Shown: positions 43,482 to 52,181 of the stretch, piece by piece
Position numbering within the stretch: position 1 is the first letter of the stretch
How the letters are laid out: each line of letters opens with the position of its first letter
Assembly: GCA_964489785.1 (NCBI GenBank)
Contig: CAZAZY010000001.1
Span: forward strand, 1 to 64,000
Direction: 5' to 3'
From: JAIPIY01 sp964489785
Lineage (GTDB): Bacteria > Patescibacteriota > Minisyncoccia > Phycocordibacterales > UBA1006
DNA length: 64,000 nt
Position numbers and translations under genes: made by a program
The notes under the pieces: generated by a model
What the model saw: the letters and a program-made list of their open reading frames with translations, nothing else
Databases searched by the model: none
What the model was told of the DNA's origin: nothing

Positions 43482-44144
43482 ATGAAAACCATTTTCTTCA
43501 CCCTCACCCTCCTGCTTGCAGGAGGAATACAATCAGTTTCTGCTCAGGCAAACAACTGGAATCAGGATCACATCAAGGCCACGGTGGCATACGTGCTGAA
43601 ACATGGAGACCACGACAAGGATGTGCCAGACGTAATGGGGATCTATCTTGCAGATGGGACCGCCATAGTCATCGAGGCCGTATCGCCAGATACTATACTC
43701 ATCTTTCTAGGCTCTAAGCTTGGTGGTGCCCGTATGTTTACCTCAGAGCCGAGAAACTTCAAAGGCAACACGTTTACTAACGTCAATGCCGATGCTGTAT
43801 CCAGTGCTCTGAAAAAAGTTGCCACTGGGCAACTAGTGAAAGCAACCCCATTGCTCAAAGATAATCATCGTCTGGTCCCAAAACTTCTCGCCCTCACAGA
43901 CCACTTGAAAAACAGTCCAGATGGCGACTTGATGAAGTGCAGGTATGACGCAGCTACAGAATCAAGAATGTGTCTTTACAATGGGGCGGTGGATGGGTCG
44001 ATAAAGATCTATTACACCAAGTCTGATGATTCACGGTTCGTTTTCGAATTCAACCCCGCCCTACCCTTCAACATGGGAACACAGGGTGGAGAGCCTATAG
44101 ATTTGGCTCTCTTGGAGAAAATACTGAGTTTCAGAGGCGAATAG
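43482..44144 (+). CDS. Secreted protein, unknown, likely acquired
   Basis: 220 residues. A signal peptide (TIFFTLTLLLAGGIQSVSAQ) ends in SAQ like the two proteins at 2940-5548. The mature part has no motif I know; one Cys pair (MKCRYDAATESRMCLY) may form a disulfide. Base composition is clearly GC-richer than its neighbours tig and clpP (many CTC, GCC and CCA codons), and it splits the usual tig-clpP adjacency, so it looks inserted. A long palindrome precedes it and a strong terminator follows. Confidence 0.8.
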   Translation: MKTIFFTLTLLLAGGIQSVSAQANNWNQDHIKATVAYVLKHGDHDKDVPDVMGIYLADGTAIVIEAVSPDTILIFLGSKLGGARMFTSEPRNFKGNTFTNVNADAVSSALKKVATGQLVKATPLLKDNHRLVPKLLALTDHLKNSPDGDLMKCRYDAATESRMCLYNGAVDGSIKIYYTKSDDSRFVFEFNPALPFNMGTQGGEPIDLALLEKILSFRGE

Positions 44145-44163
44145 GCAACAAGGCCACACGAGT

Positions 44164-44189
44164 AGAGACCCCAGAACATCGGGGTCTCT
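44164..44189 (+). terminator. Terminator after the 43482 gene
   Basis: Stem AGAGACCCC / GGGGTCTCT followed by TTTTTCTTT. Confidence 0.9.
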
Positions 44190-44214
44190 TTTTCTTTATC
44201 CCACCTTGTGATTA

Positions 44215-44223
44215 TGCTATACT
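44215..44223 (+). promoter_or_regulatory. Extended -10 promoter of clpP
   Basis: TGCTATACT; leader of about 40 bases. An ATG immediately followed by TGA (44228-44233) lies at the predicted mRNA start. Confidence 0.5.
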
Positions 44224-44264
44224 AACCATGTGAGATACAGATTATTCCTTTTATTTTAAACATT

Positions 44265-44852
44265 ATGTCAATTCTTATTCCAACCGTTATCGAAAAATCA
44301 CAATTTGGTGAACGCGCGTATGATATTTATTCGCGATTATTGCGTGAACGTATTATTTTCTTGGGTGGCCCTATTAATGATCATGTAGCTAATATTATTA
44401 TCGCTCAGTTATTATTCCTTGAATCAGAAGACAGTACAAAAGATATTCAACTGTATATCAATTCTCCTGGAGGTTCTGTGACAGCAGCGATGGCAATCTA
44501 TGACACTATGCATTTTATCAAACCCGCAGTTTCTACTATTTGTGTGGGTATGGCTGCTTCGGCTGGAGCATTATTGTTGTCATCAGGAGAAAAAGGAAAG
44601 CGTTTTATCCTGCCAAATGCAGAAGTCATGATTCATCAACCATTGGGTGGTGTCGAAGGTCAGGCAACCGATATCGCCATTACTGCAAAACATATTTTGC
44701 AAACACGTGATAATTTGAATAAAATTCTTGCAAAAAATACCGGACAAGCTATTAAAAAAATTGAAACTGATGTAGAACGTGATTTCTATATGAATGCAGA
44801 AGATGCCAAAAAATACGGTATCGTTGATAAAATTATTGATAAACGTAAATAA
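44265..44852 (+). CDS. clpP: ATP-dependent Clp protease proteolytic subunit
   Basis: 195 residues. ClpP is the serine-protease chamber that degrades proteins fed by ClpX or ClpC. Catalytic Ser lies in CVGMAASAGALLLSSG and His in EVMIHQPLGG; the N-terminal FGERAYDIYSRLL and YINSPGGSVTAAMAIYDTM are typical. No Clp ATPase lies in the window. A hypothetical gene follows after 5 bases. Confidence 0.97.
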   Translation: MSILIPTVIEKSQFGERAYDIYSRLLRERIIFLGGPINDHVANIIIAQLLFLESEDSTKDIQLYINSPGGSVTAAMAIYDTMHFIKPAVSTICVGMAASAGALLLSSGEKGKRFILPNAEVMIHQPLGGVEGQATDIAITAKHILQTRDNLNKILAKNTGQAIKKIETDVERDFYMNAEDAKKYGIVDKIIDKRK

Positions 44853-44857
44853 TACCT

Positions 44858-45772
44858 ATGGAACAAGCTCCCGTCTTTCAATCTCGCGAAGGATTTCAAT
44901 CTCCAGAGCTGGAGAATATTGCAAAATGTTTGGATGCATTAGATCATGCACGTATGTACACTCCAGATGTATCTTCTGGTCGTGATTTAGGTGATGAACA
45001 ACCAGATCCAAAAGATCCTCTACATAATCAAATTTCTCCGGAAAAGTTTCAAATTACATATGCGGCCACCCTTCGAAATGCTGGTTTTGGAGTTTCGTTA
45101 GAATCTACTTTTTCAGATGATCATACATATCAAAAAGAATTATTATTAACATTGGAAGATGTTGATCAATTGAAATCTTTTTTAGAAAATATTAAATTAC
45201 CATTAGTGGGAGAAAAAGATAGACGAGCTTTTGCTGATTTAGTACGAGAATCTATGGCAACATTGTTTTCTTCATTGCCGGGTACGGGACGGGAAGAATA
45301 TTTTTATGACATGATACGAAATATTCGACCATTAGCAGAATTCATAAAAGAATGTGCAGGAGATGTGTACAAAGAGGGTGATGCATTGGCGGTGACTGCA
45401 TACCAGGTTAATGAATTATTGAAACCTTTGAAAGAAGGATATTTAAATGAATATGTTCGTGCCCGAGAATTACATTTTCTTGATTTGGATAATGTTACAA
45501 ACTGGTGTCGAAATTTGTCTTTTGATGAATATTCGAATCGGTTAGAAGAAATGTATGCATTTATTGTAGATCAAAAATCAAATCAACCTCTTTTTGCGGA
45601 TCAATTAGCTTTGCAATTGTCACAATCTTTGGCAAAAGTTGCAGAATTGGGGAACAGTCATTTTCCTATGTATCCAGATGCATTTCGAAGGCGTTCTTCT
45701 GAATTTGTAAAATCGCTTAATCTTGTTATGTTGCCCCAAGAGTCTTTCACTTCAAATCAGGGCAATTTTTAG
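44858..45772 (+). CDS. Cytoplasmic protein after clpP, unknown
   Basis: 304 residues, no signal or membrane helix, mostly helical. Recognisable only as a run of helices, with conserved-looking aromatic stretches (EEYFYDMIRNIRPLAEFI, ELHFLDLDNVTNWCRNL). I do not know the family. The gene starts 5 bases after clpP and must be co-transcribed, so a role in protein quality control is possible but unsupported by sequence. A hairpin terminator follows. Confidence 0.75.
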   Translation: MEQAPVFQSREGFQSPELENIAKCLDALDHARMYTPDVSSGRDLGDEQPDPKDPLHNQISPEKFQITYAATLRNAGFGVSLESTFSDDHTYQKELLLTLEDVDQLKSFLENIKLPLVGEKDRRAFADLVRESMATLFSSLPGTGREEYFYDMIRNIRPLAEFIKECAGDVYKEGDALAVTAYQVNELLKPLKEGYLNEYVRARELHFLDLDNVTNWCRNLSFDEYSNRLEEMYAFIVDQKSNQPLFADQLALQLSQSLAKVAELGNSHFPMYPDAFRRRSSEFVKSLNLVMLPQESFTSNQGNF

Positions 45773-45802
45773 ATTTTTCTCGACAATTTACGATGTTTTA
45801 TG

Positions 45803-45834
45803 ATACCATGAGATTAATACACACCTCATGGTAT
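45803..45834 (+). terminator. Terminator after the clpP operon
   Basis: Stem ATACCATGAG / CTCATGGTAT with a 12-base loop, followed by TTTCTC. Confidence 0.65.
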
Positions 45835-46024
45835 TTTCTCAGTATGTCGTGTATTTTTATTAATCTCATTGTATGGTGCACATAACGGGTGTATGCAGAG
45901 ATTCTTGTACCATTCCTTGTAAAAGACCTTTATTCTTTAGAATATTTTAAAGAAAAGGTTCTCTGGGTTCTTTTGAAAGCGAGTAGTCTATTTTTGTGTA
46001 GCCTTGTTCTGTGCTTGTAAATAT

Positions 46025-47545
46025 ATGAATACTATCATTCTCGTGTTTGTCGCCTTGATTGTCGGAGGTGTTTTGGGATATATTGCGCGATATCTTTTTG
46101 CTATTTCGCAACGAAAATCTTTGGAGCTGGAAGTTAAACAAATGACCCTTCAAGCAAAAGATGATGCTCAAAAAATTAAAGACGAAGCAAAACAAAAAGC
46201 CGAAGATCGGTTATTTGTCGTAGAGCAGGAAGAAAAAGAAACTCGTGCTGAATTGAAAAAAACAGAAGACCGGTTGGTAAAAAAAGAAGAATTGTTAGAT
46301 AAACGTCAGACAGATTTGGATCGTGAATCAACATTATTACAGGCAAAGATAGAAGAAGTAAAGAAAATTAAAGAACGTATTCAAAATTCTGAACTTGAAA
46401 AAAGAAAAGAATTAGAAAAAATATCACGATTATCATCTGAAGAAGCTCGGGATGTATTGCTACGCGATGTTGAAAAACAATACGAAGAGGATATTCTTGT
46501 GCATATGCAAAAACAAGAATTGTTCATGCATGAAAAAACAGAACGCAAAGCAAAAGATATTTTGGCTACGGTAATTAACCGATTAGCTTCATCAACTGCA
46601 TCCGAAGTAACGACCACTGCTGTATCTATCCCTAATGATGATGTTAAAGGAAAAATTATTGGGAAAGAAGGACGCAATATTCGTTCTTTTGAAAGGACTG
46701 CGGGTGTTGAATTGATTGTTGATGATACCCCGGGAACTATTGTTATTTCTTCGTTTGATCCTATTCGTCGTCAGATTGCGCGGTTGGCATTGGAAAATCT
46801 TATTTTAGATGGACGTATTCAGCCAGCAAAAATAGAAGAAACTATTGAAAAGGCAAAAACTGAAATCAATAAAATCATCAAAGAAAAAGGAGAACAAGCA
46901 GTGTATGAATGTGGGATATTTAATCTGGATCCACGCGTTGTTTCTATTGTGGGTCGGTTGTATTTCCGAACCAGCTATGGGCAAAATGTATTGCAGCATT
47001 CTATTGAAATGACTCATATTGCAGGAATGTTAGCCGAAGAATTAGGTGCTGATGTTGCCATTGCAAAAGCAGGGGCATTATTACACGATATCGGAAAAGC
47101 ATTAGATCACGAGGTCCAAGGAACCCATATTGAAATTGGAATCCGTATTTTGCAAAAATTCGGTGTAGATGAACGTGTTATTGACGCTATGAAGTCACAT
47201 CATGATGATTATCCTCATGCATCTATCGAAGCAATCATCGTTCAGGCGGCCGATATGATATCAGGTGGTCGTCCAGGAGCACGTCGAGACACGGTAGAAA
47301 ACTATTTGAAACGATTACGCGAATTAGAAGCAGTGGCAAATTCATTTGAAGGTATTGAAAAATCATATGCATTGTCTGCTGGGCGTGAAATTCGGGTGTT
47401 TGTATATCCAGAAAAAGTTTCTGATTTGCATGCAAAACAATTAGCACGTGATATTGCAAAGAAAATTGAAAGTGATCTCAAATATCCAGGAGAAATCCGA
47501 GTTGCATTGATCCGAGAACAGCGAATTATCGAATACGCGAGATAG
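46025..47545 (+). CDS. rny: Ribonuclease Y
   Basis: 506 residues. Membrane anchor at the start (IILVFVALIVGGVLGYIARY), then a long coiled coil (about 35-190), a KH domain (GKIIGKEGRNIRSFERTAG) and an HD domain with metal ligands in LLHDIGKALDHEVQGTH. RNase Y starts mRNA decay at the membrane. I use ATG 46025, which opens the anchor; an upstream TTG would add FCACKY without merit. No Shine-Dalgarno sequence. Confidence 0.96.
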   Translation: MNTIILVFVALIVGGVLGYIARYLFAISQRKSLELEVKQMTLQAKDDAQKIKDEAKQKAEDRLFVVEQEEKETRAELKKTEDRLVKKEELLDKRQTDLDRESTLLQAKIEEVKKIKERIQNSELEKRKELEKISRLSSEEARDVLLRDVEKQYEEDILVHMQKQELFMHEKTERKAKDILATVINRLASSTASEVTTTAVSIPNDDVKGKIIGKEGRNIRSFERTAGVELIVDDTPGTIVISSFDPIRRQIARLALENLILDGRIQPAKIEETIEKAKTEINKIIKEKGEQAVYECGIFNLDPRVVSIVGRLYFRTSYGQNVLQHSIEMTHIAGMLAEELGADVAIAKAGALLHDIGKALDHEVQGTHIEIGIRILQKFGVDERVIDAMKSHHDDYPHASIEAIIVQAADMISGGRPGARRDTVENYLKRLRELEAVANSFEGIEKSYALSAGREIRVFVYPEKVSDLHAKQLARDIAKKIESDLKYPGEIRVALIREQRIIEYAR

Positions 47546-47599
47546 TTGACATCAATAGCAAAATACCCTTGTGTTTATTCATCCTTTTTCAAAAAACAC

Positions 47600-47628
47600 T
47601 TGCTCTTTTTTTGCTCATGTCCTATAAT
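47600..47628 (+). promoter_or_regulatory. Promoter of the HU gene
   Basis: TTGCTC, 17 bases, TATAAT. The leader is about 80 bases and opens with a possible 17-codon ORF (ATG at 47634). Confidence 0.7.
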
Positions 47629-47714
47629 AACATATGAAGGTTCCTATCGATGCAGTATTCGTCCTTACGGTACTCTGTCATTATTAACAAGTTTAAAAGT
47701 AATAACATAAATAT

Positions 47715-47993
47715 ATGAACAAAAATGATCTTATCGAAATGGTACAACAACAATTAGGTGGTACAAAAGTGCAAGCAGAAGGTGTTGTTTCAGGAATTTT
47801 TGATGCTATCGCTGGTTCTTTGAAAAAAGGAACAGACGTTTCAATCGCTGGTTTTGGTATCTTCAAAGTAAAACCACGCGCTGCACGTGAAGCTCGAAAT
47901 CCTCGAACAGGTGAAATGGTAAAAGTTGCTGCAACAAAAGTTCCAAAATTCCAAGCTGGAAAAGCTTTGAAAGATTTGGTAGCTGGAAAATAA
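47715..47993 (+). CDS. hup: HU family DNA-binding protein
   Basis: 92 residues. HU dimers bend and compact DNA. The core signature GFGIFKVKPRAAREARNPRTG and the end VPKFQAGKALKDLV are the standard HU arm and C-terminal helix. It is monocistronic, between its own promoter and a strong terminator. Confidence 0.97.
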   Translation: MNKNDLIEMVQQQLGGTKVQAEGVVSGIFDAIAGSLKKGTDVSIAGFGIFKVKPRAAREARNPRTGEMVKVAATKVPKFQAGKALKDLVAGK

Positions 47994-48008
47994 TCTTTCT
48001 TGCTCTAT

Positions 48009-48050
48009 AAAACAAAAACCTGTCACTCTCCAGTGATGGGTTTTTGTTTT
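48009..48050 (+). terminator. Terminator after the HU gene
   Basis: Arms AAAACAAAAACC / GGTTTTTGTTTT with inner TCACT/AGTGA. Confidence 0.9.
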
Positions 48051-48071
48051 GGTGAATTTTTATATAAAAAA

Positions 48072-48103
48072 GTCCCGCATCCTTGGTGTTGGATGCGGGA
48101 GAC
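48072..48103 (-). terminator. Terminator of the 48120-48491 gene
   Basis: Stem GTCCCGCATCC / GGATGCGGGAGAC with one bulge; minus-strand tail TTTTTTATA. Confidence 0.85.
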
Positions 48104-48119
48104 TTGTTGGCGAGATATC

Positions 48120-48491
48120 TCATACATAAATCCTAAAGTCAGAAGTCAGAAGTACATACTCGGCCCAGTTGATAGGTTCTTCAGTATCAACATAATGAAA
48201 AATCCCTTTTTCAAAACAATATACCACTTCCCTTTCTTGAAGCTCTATTTTTTTTGGAAAAGTGGTTTGGTGATTCATTAATTGTGCTCCCATAAAAGCA
48301 TGGGGATAAGAATTCATTGCTTCTGGCTTAGGAACACCTAAGCTCATTCTTCTGACAATGTCATTTCTTGTTTCTAAAAGAATAATAAAATCAACGTTGT
48401 ACAAAGATGCACCTTCTGAGAGAAGGTAGAGTTTGTTGTTTTCATGAAAACACCAAGCTCGTTTTTGGGTATTAAAGTACATAAGTCTCAT
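48120..48491 (-). CDS. Small protein, unknown
   Basis: 123 residues, no signal or membrane helix. Beta-rich with many aromatic residues (QKRAWCFHENNKLYLL, VVYCFEKGIFHYV). Family unknown. A clean promoter (TTGACT, 17 bases, TATTCT) and terminator make it a free-standing unit. Its neighbour at 48598 has the same arrangement, size and strand, so the two may be an accessory pair, though I see no convincing sequence similarity. Confidence 0.75.
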   Translation of the reverse strand: MRLMYFNTQKRAWCFHENNKLYLLSEGASLYNVDFIILLETRNDIVRRMSLGVPKPEAMNSYPHAFMGAQLMNHQTTFPKKIELQEREVVYCFEKGIFHYVDTEEPINWAEYVLLTSDFRIYV

Positions 48492-48516
48492 GAGTGGGAG
48501 GAGTTAGTTCTTTCAG

Positions 48517-48545
48517 AGAATAGCACGCAAATTACACAAAGTCAA
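48517..48545 (-). promoter_or_regulatory. Promoter of the 48120-48491 gene
   Basis: Minus strand: TTGACT, 17 bases, TATTCT with TGC before the -10; leader about 19 bases. Confidence 0.7.
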
Positions 48546-48550
48546 AAAAA

Positions 48551-48591
48551 ATACCCCCAAGTTTTGCATCCGTGCGAATCTTGGGGGGTAT
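48551..48591 (-). terminator. Terminator of the 48598-48945 gene
   Basis: Stem ATACCCCCAAG / CTTGGGGGGTAT, with a run of T on the minus strand (48544-48550). It overlaps the promoter region of the next gene. Confidence 0.85.
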
Positions 48592-48597
48592 GGGCAA

Positions 48598-48945
48598 CTA
48601 ATGTTTCATGGACAGTGTTTGAGAGTACGTAAAAATGGTTGGTGTCATAGAGAGGCGCATATGACCTTCTCCATTAAACACCTGCTGGTTACCATTAACA
48701 TCTTCAAACATCTTTGATTCTGGATTGAATCTCAGATACGTTGGATTAATAAGCTCAACTACTTTTGTATTCGAAAAATGTGTTCCATAAAATATCAAGT
48801 CTTCAATTCTTTGTGCATCCTCAGGAATTTCTACTGTACAATTACTGATGATGCAAAATTCAAATGAGGACCTGATATCTCCTTCAGATATATCCCATTG
48901 TTTTTCTTTGGAATTATATCTGGCAGTTGCGTTCTTACTTTCCAT
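48598..48945 (-). CDS. Small protein, unknown
   Basis: About 115 residues from ATG 48945 (MESKNATARYNSKEKQWDI); an in-frame TTG three codons upstream is less likely. Beta-rich, with two Cys (FEFCIISNCTVEI). No membrane segment, no family recognised. Promoter TTGACT, 16 bases, TATCGT lies upstream and a hairpin terminator follows. Confidence 0.7.
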   Translation of the reverse strand: MESKNATARYNSKEKQWDISEGDIRSSFEFCIISNCTVEIPEDAQRIEDLIFYGTHFSNTKVVELINPTYLRFNPESKMFEDVNGNQQVFNGEGHMRLSMTPTIFTYSQTLSMKH

Positions 48946-48971
48946 GATTGACAAGGTGTTGGTTTATCTTT

Positions 48972-48999
48972 ACGATATCATGTACACAAAATAAGTCAA
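48972..48999 (-). promoter_or_regulatory. Promoter of the 48598-48945 gene
   Basis: Minus strand: TTGACT, 16 bases, TATCGT. Confidence 0.5.
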
Positions 49000-49196
49000 T
49001 TATTAATCTACTAGATAAAATATTTCATAAGTTTACGCTTTAGCATAGACGCCTTTTAATTCTTTGAAATTTAAGCTTATTATTTTAAGTAATATTGATG
49101 ATCTGGTTGTTGACTTCGCACTCTCTATCTTTCGATTTTTTACCCACAGTAAAACACAAAAGCCTGAACACTATCGTATTCAGACTTTGCATGTTG

Positions 49197-49270
49197 TGGT
49201 GCGGGACAAGAGAATCGAACTCTTGTCTACTGCTTGGAAGGCAGTCATTCTACCACTAAACTAGTCCCGC
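49197..49270 (-). tRNA. tRNA-Gly (anticodon TCC)
   Basis: Acceptor stem GCGGGAC / GTCCCGC, D-arm TAGTTTAGTGGTAGA, anticodon stem-loop ACTGC-CTTCCAA-GCAGT (anticodon TCC), T-loop GTTCGAT, discriminator A. The 3' CCA is encoded, unlike the three other tRNAs here. Confidence 0.96.
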
Positions 49271-49590
49271 ATTATTATGTTGTTGCACCATCTTGAACAT
49301 TTCTATTATACACATTTTAGATTTTTTTGCACGCCCTGGTGTGAATTTTTGTGAAACAAGCCTCGATGATACTATTCTAAAATAAAAGACAGGTTATTGT
49401 ATTTTGTGAAACATATATGTCTTTAAAATGGTCACAAGATATGATTATTTTATATTTGGTGATTGTATGTGCAGTTTCACGCAGTGTGAAACTGCTTTAT
49501 CTATCACGTTTCATGTGCGTTATTTCCGTGAAAGTGAATGACATGAATACAATGTGTGGATACGATATTAGAAGGGTCCCTAAAAATACA
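49271..49590. other. 320-base non-coding region with parS-like half sites
   Basis: Contains several GTGAAAC/GTTTCAC half sites (49349, about 49400, 49474-49492, 49508). The site at 49474-49492 is a palindrome GTTTCAC-5 bases-GTGAAAC. A 65-codon ORF on the plus strand (49417-49614) has no support and I do not call it. Confidence 0.55.
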
Positions 49591-50457
49591 TTAATCTACG
49601 TGATCGTGGTCTAAATCATCCTCGTGGATTACTTCACCTTCAAGATCTGTATGATCAATATTTGTTTCACGCATATGTTCTGCATCATCGTGGGTGTGAG
49701 TGTGTGGTGTTGCAAGATTGATTAGTATCATAATTCCAATACCCAAACATAAAACCAGGATATGTTTCCAAGAATTTTTTGTTTCATTTTTTTGTAGTTC
49801 ATGATATGGAAGTAAATCATGAAACACAATATGCAAAAATATACCTGCAGAAAAACCTAACAAGACAGCTTGGATAGTTTCATTTTGAATCAAGAGATAT
49901 CCAATCAAAATTCCTACAAAGATAGACAAAGACGACAAGAAATTAAAAGCCAAAGCTTTTTTTCTTGAAAAACCAGAATCTCGTAAAACAAAATATTCAG
50001 AAATTTCTTGGATGATTTCATGAATCAAAATACTGATGGTGACAAAAAAACCAAATTCTTTTGATACGCTGAATGCAGATACAAGAACTAGCCCATCGGC
50101 AATATTATGAATAGTATCCCCAGTTAAAATTTTAATTCCCGTCTTTTTTATTTTGGGTTCACAGCTGGGACATTCGGTATCATGATGGTGACTTTCTGGT
50201 AATATTTTATGTAATACCAGCATAAACAAAAAGCCTGAAAAAATTGCAACGAGTGCATTTATTTTTGATAACATCTCAAACGCTTCAAAGGATAGTAATA
50301 TTGCAGTTGCCCCAAATACCCCAGCAGAAAAAGTAACTAAAAATGTGATGTTCTTTTTTTTAAAAAGCCATGTGTGTGCTTTTTGTGAAGCAAATAATGC
50401 CCCCGAAAAAGAGGCAAGAGAAATACATAGGGCTGAAAGAATTGCAAACGTATACAT
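49591..50457 (-). CDS. ZIP family metal transporter
   Basis: 288 residues, eight membrane helices. ZIP signatures: HNIADGLVL in helix 4 and HEIIQEISEY in helix 5, which hold the metal-binding site. The loop between helices 3 and 4 has HHHDTECPSC, and the C-terminus is rich in His and Asp (PHTHTHDDAEHM, DDLDHDHVD); both suit zinc binding. It moves Zn2+ or similar ions into the cytoplasm. Divergent from a Fur/Zur regulator, with a perfect palindrome between, so it is probably repressed by it. Confidence 0.93.
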   Translation of the reverse strand: MYTFAILSALCISLASFSGALFASQKAHTWLFKKKNITFLVTFSAGVFGATAILLSFEAFEMLSKINALVAIFSGFLFMLVLHKILPESHHHDTECPSCEPKIKKTGIKILTGDTIHNIADGLVLVSAFSVSKEFGFFVTISILIHEIIQEISEYFVLRDSGFSRKKALAFNFLSSLSIFVGILIGYLLIQNETIQAVLLGFSAGIFLHIVFHDLLPYHELQKNETKNSWKHILVLCLGIGIMILINLATPHTHTHDDAEHMRETNIDHTDLEGEVIHEDDLDHDHVD

Positions 50458-50509
50458 GAAATATTATTTAGATAGTATGATTAAATAGCACGTATGAAAT
50501 ATATCATAG

Positions 50510-50526
50510 TTGCAAATGATTTGCAA
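50510..50526. promoter_or_regulatory. Putative Zur/Fur operator
   Basis: Perfect palindrome TTGCAAAT-G-ATTTGCAA between the divergent ZIP and Fur/Zur genes, just upstream of the regulator's TTGCAG -35 box. Confidence 0.65.
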
Positions 50527-50570
50527 TAACAATACTTGCAGTTTTGTGTATTTTTGCGTACTGTGTAGAT

Positions 50571-51014
50571 ATGCATCAGAAGATTACATCAAAAATAAGA
50601 TCAACCACGTTAGATGTTTTGCGGTCGGTTGGGTTGCGTGCAACCGACCAGCGCATCGCAGTGTATGATATTCTTATGAAGAAAAAATGTGCATTGTCGA
50701 TTGAAAATATTTTGTCGTTATCATCTGTCGATATGAATGAATCAACTGCATATCGGATTATCGAACAATTTGTTGAAAAAGATTTGGTTCGCAAAATGTA
50801 TTTTCAAACAGGAAAGACTTTTTTCGAAATTATGTCTGATCATCACCATCATCATATTGTTTGCACGCGATGTAATGATATCGAAGAAGTTCCCTCTTGT
50901 GCATTGGATACGAATATACAATCTATTACCAAAGGTTCTCGTAAATTCTCTTCTATATCAAATCACATGTTAGAATTTTTTGGCACCTGTAAAACATGTA
51001 CTCGTAAAAAATAA
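50571..51014 (+). CDS. Fur family regulator, probably Zur-like
   Basis: 147 residues from ATG 50571. Winged-helix domain: VLRSVGLRATDQRIAVYDIL, then NESTAYRIIEQFVEKDLVRK. The metal region is SDHHHHHIVCTRCNDIEEVPSC with a second C-x-x-C (CKTC) near the end, the structural zinc site. It should repress targets when metal is bound. Its place opposite a ZIP transporter argues for zinc sensing rather than iron. A -10-like TACTGT, 17 bases after TTGCAG, ends 6 bases before the ATG; the longer in-frame start at 50544 was rejected. Confidence 0.9.
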   Translation: MHQKITSKIRSTTLDVLRSVGLRATDQRIAVYDILMKKKCALSIENILSLSSVDMNESTAYRIIEQFVEKDLVRKMYFQTGKTFFEIMSDHHHHHIVCTRCNDIEEVPSCALDTNIQSITKGSRKFSSISNHMLEFFGTCKTCTRKK

Positions 51015-51018
51015 TCTT

Positions 51019-52179
51019 ATGAAAAAAAATCTCTTTACTATACTATTCGTTGCAAGTTTTTTAATCGTGTATCCGGTTTCTCTTTTTGCACAAGAAATTA
51101 TTGATACTTCTCAAGGTATCTGGCGAGCAAAAGTTCTTGATATTACCAGCGAGACAACTGAATTTATGTCAGGTATTGGTGATGTAACGTTGCAACAAAT
51201 CGAAGCACAAATCAAAGAAGGTGAACAAAAAAATAGAATAGTTTCGTTTACGAATGATTATCGACCATTAGAAAAAGGTGATGCATTTTTTATTCGTTAT
51301 TTTATTGCCACAGATAGTAGTGAATATTTTCAGGTGCATGAAATAAATAGAATAAAACCATTGTGGTTATTAGGACTTCTGTTTGCTGGGGTCGTGTTAT
51401 TGTTTGGAAAAATGCAGGGGGTAAGATCCTTGGTTTCATTGCTATCCAGTTTATTGGCGATTGTATTTGTATTGGTACCATTGCTTCTCAAAGGATATCC
51501 TCCGGTTTTGGTCAGTGTATCGGTAGCTTCGCTCATACTTTTGTTTGCTATTTATTTTACGCACGGATTTCATATACGATCACATATTGCGTTGGCTGGT
51601 ACTGTTGGTACGGTGTTGTTAACTGGGTTATTGGCACAGATGGCAATTTCATGGACACAGTTATCTGGTTTTGCATCAGAAGAATCTGTGTATCTGAATT
51701 TCAATACATTAGGAAATCTAGATTTTGTCGGGCTTCTCTTGGGTGGAATTATTATTGGGGTGTTGGGTGTTTTGGATGATATTGCAATTACACAAACTGC
51801 AGTAGTGTATGAATTATACGGCATGGATGAAAAAGTTTCAGAAAAAGAAGTTTATAAAAAGGCATTACGTGTAGGTAAAGAACACGTTGGCGCGTTGGTA
51901 AACACATTGGTGTTGGCATATGTTGGGGTCAGTCTTCCGTTGTTGTTATATATGGCAACATCTCAAGCATCATTTGGTATTGTTATGAACCAAGAAGTAA
52001 TTGCTACAGAGATTGTACGAACTATTGTGGGTTCTATTGGGCTTATCTTTACCGTCCCGGTTACCACATTTCTTGCGGTGTTTATTTTAGGAAAACGAAG
52101 AAAAGAAATCTACAAAAAAATCCAATCAGGAGAATCTTTGGATTCGCATGCTCATACTCATGGGCACGGACATCTATAA
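51019..52179 (+). CDS. YibE/F family membrane protein with His-rich tail
   Basis: 386 residues from the ATG that opens a signal sequence (LFTILFVASFLIVYPVSLFA). Family pattern: an exported N-terminal beta domain (about 30-130), then seven or eight membrane helices including FGKMQGVRSLVSLL and the conserved ILGVLDDIAITQTAVVYEL. YibE/F function is unknown. The C-terminus SHAHTHGHGHL is metal-binding in appearance. It begins 4 bases after the Fur/Zur gene, so it is in the same operon and may take part in metal homeostasis. Confidence 0.9.
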   Translation: MKKNLFTILFVASFLIVYPVSLFAQEIIDTSQGIWRAKVLDITSETTEFMSGIGDVTLQQIEAQIKEGEQKNRIVSFTNDYRPLEKGDAFFIRYFIATDSSEYFQVHEINRIKPLWLLGLLFAGVVLLFGKMQGVRSLVSLLSSLLAIVFVLVPLLLKGYPPVLVSVSVASLILLFAIYFTHGFHIRSHIALAGTVGTVLLTGLLAQMAISWTQLSGFASEESVYLNFNTLGNLDFVGLLLGGIIIGVLGVLDDIAITQTAVVYELYGMDEKVSEKEVYKKALRVGKEHVGALVNTLVLAYVGVSLPLLLYMATSQASFGIVMNQEVIATEIVRTIVGSIGLIFTVPVTTFLAVFILGKRRKEIYKKIQSGESLDSHAHTHGHGHL

Positions 52180-52181
52180 TT

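Noticed and set aside
46004..46024. TTG start adding seven residues to RNase Y
   Set aside because: The ATG at 46025 opens the membrane anchor directly, as in the family.
49417..49614. 65-codon ORF on the plus strand between tRNA-Gly and the ZIP gene
   Set aside because: No family resemblance, overlaps the end of the ZIP gene, odd composition; the DNA is better explained by palindromes.
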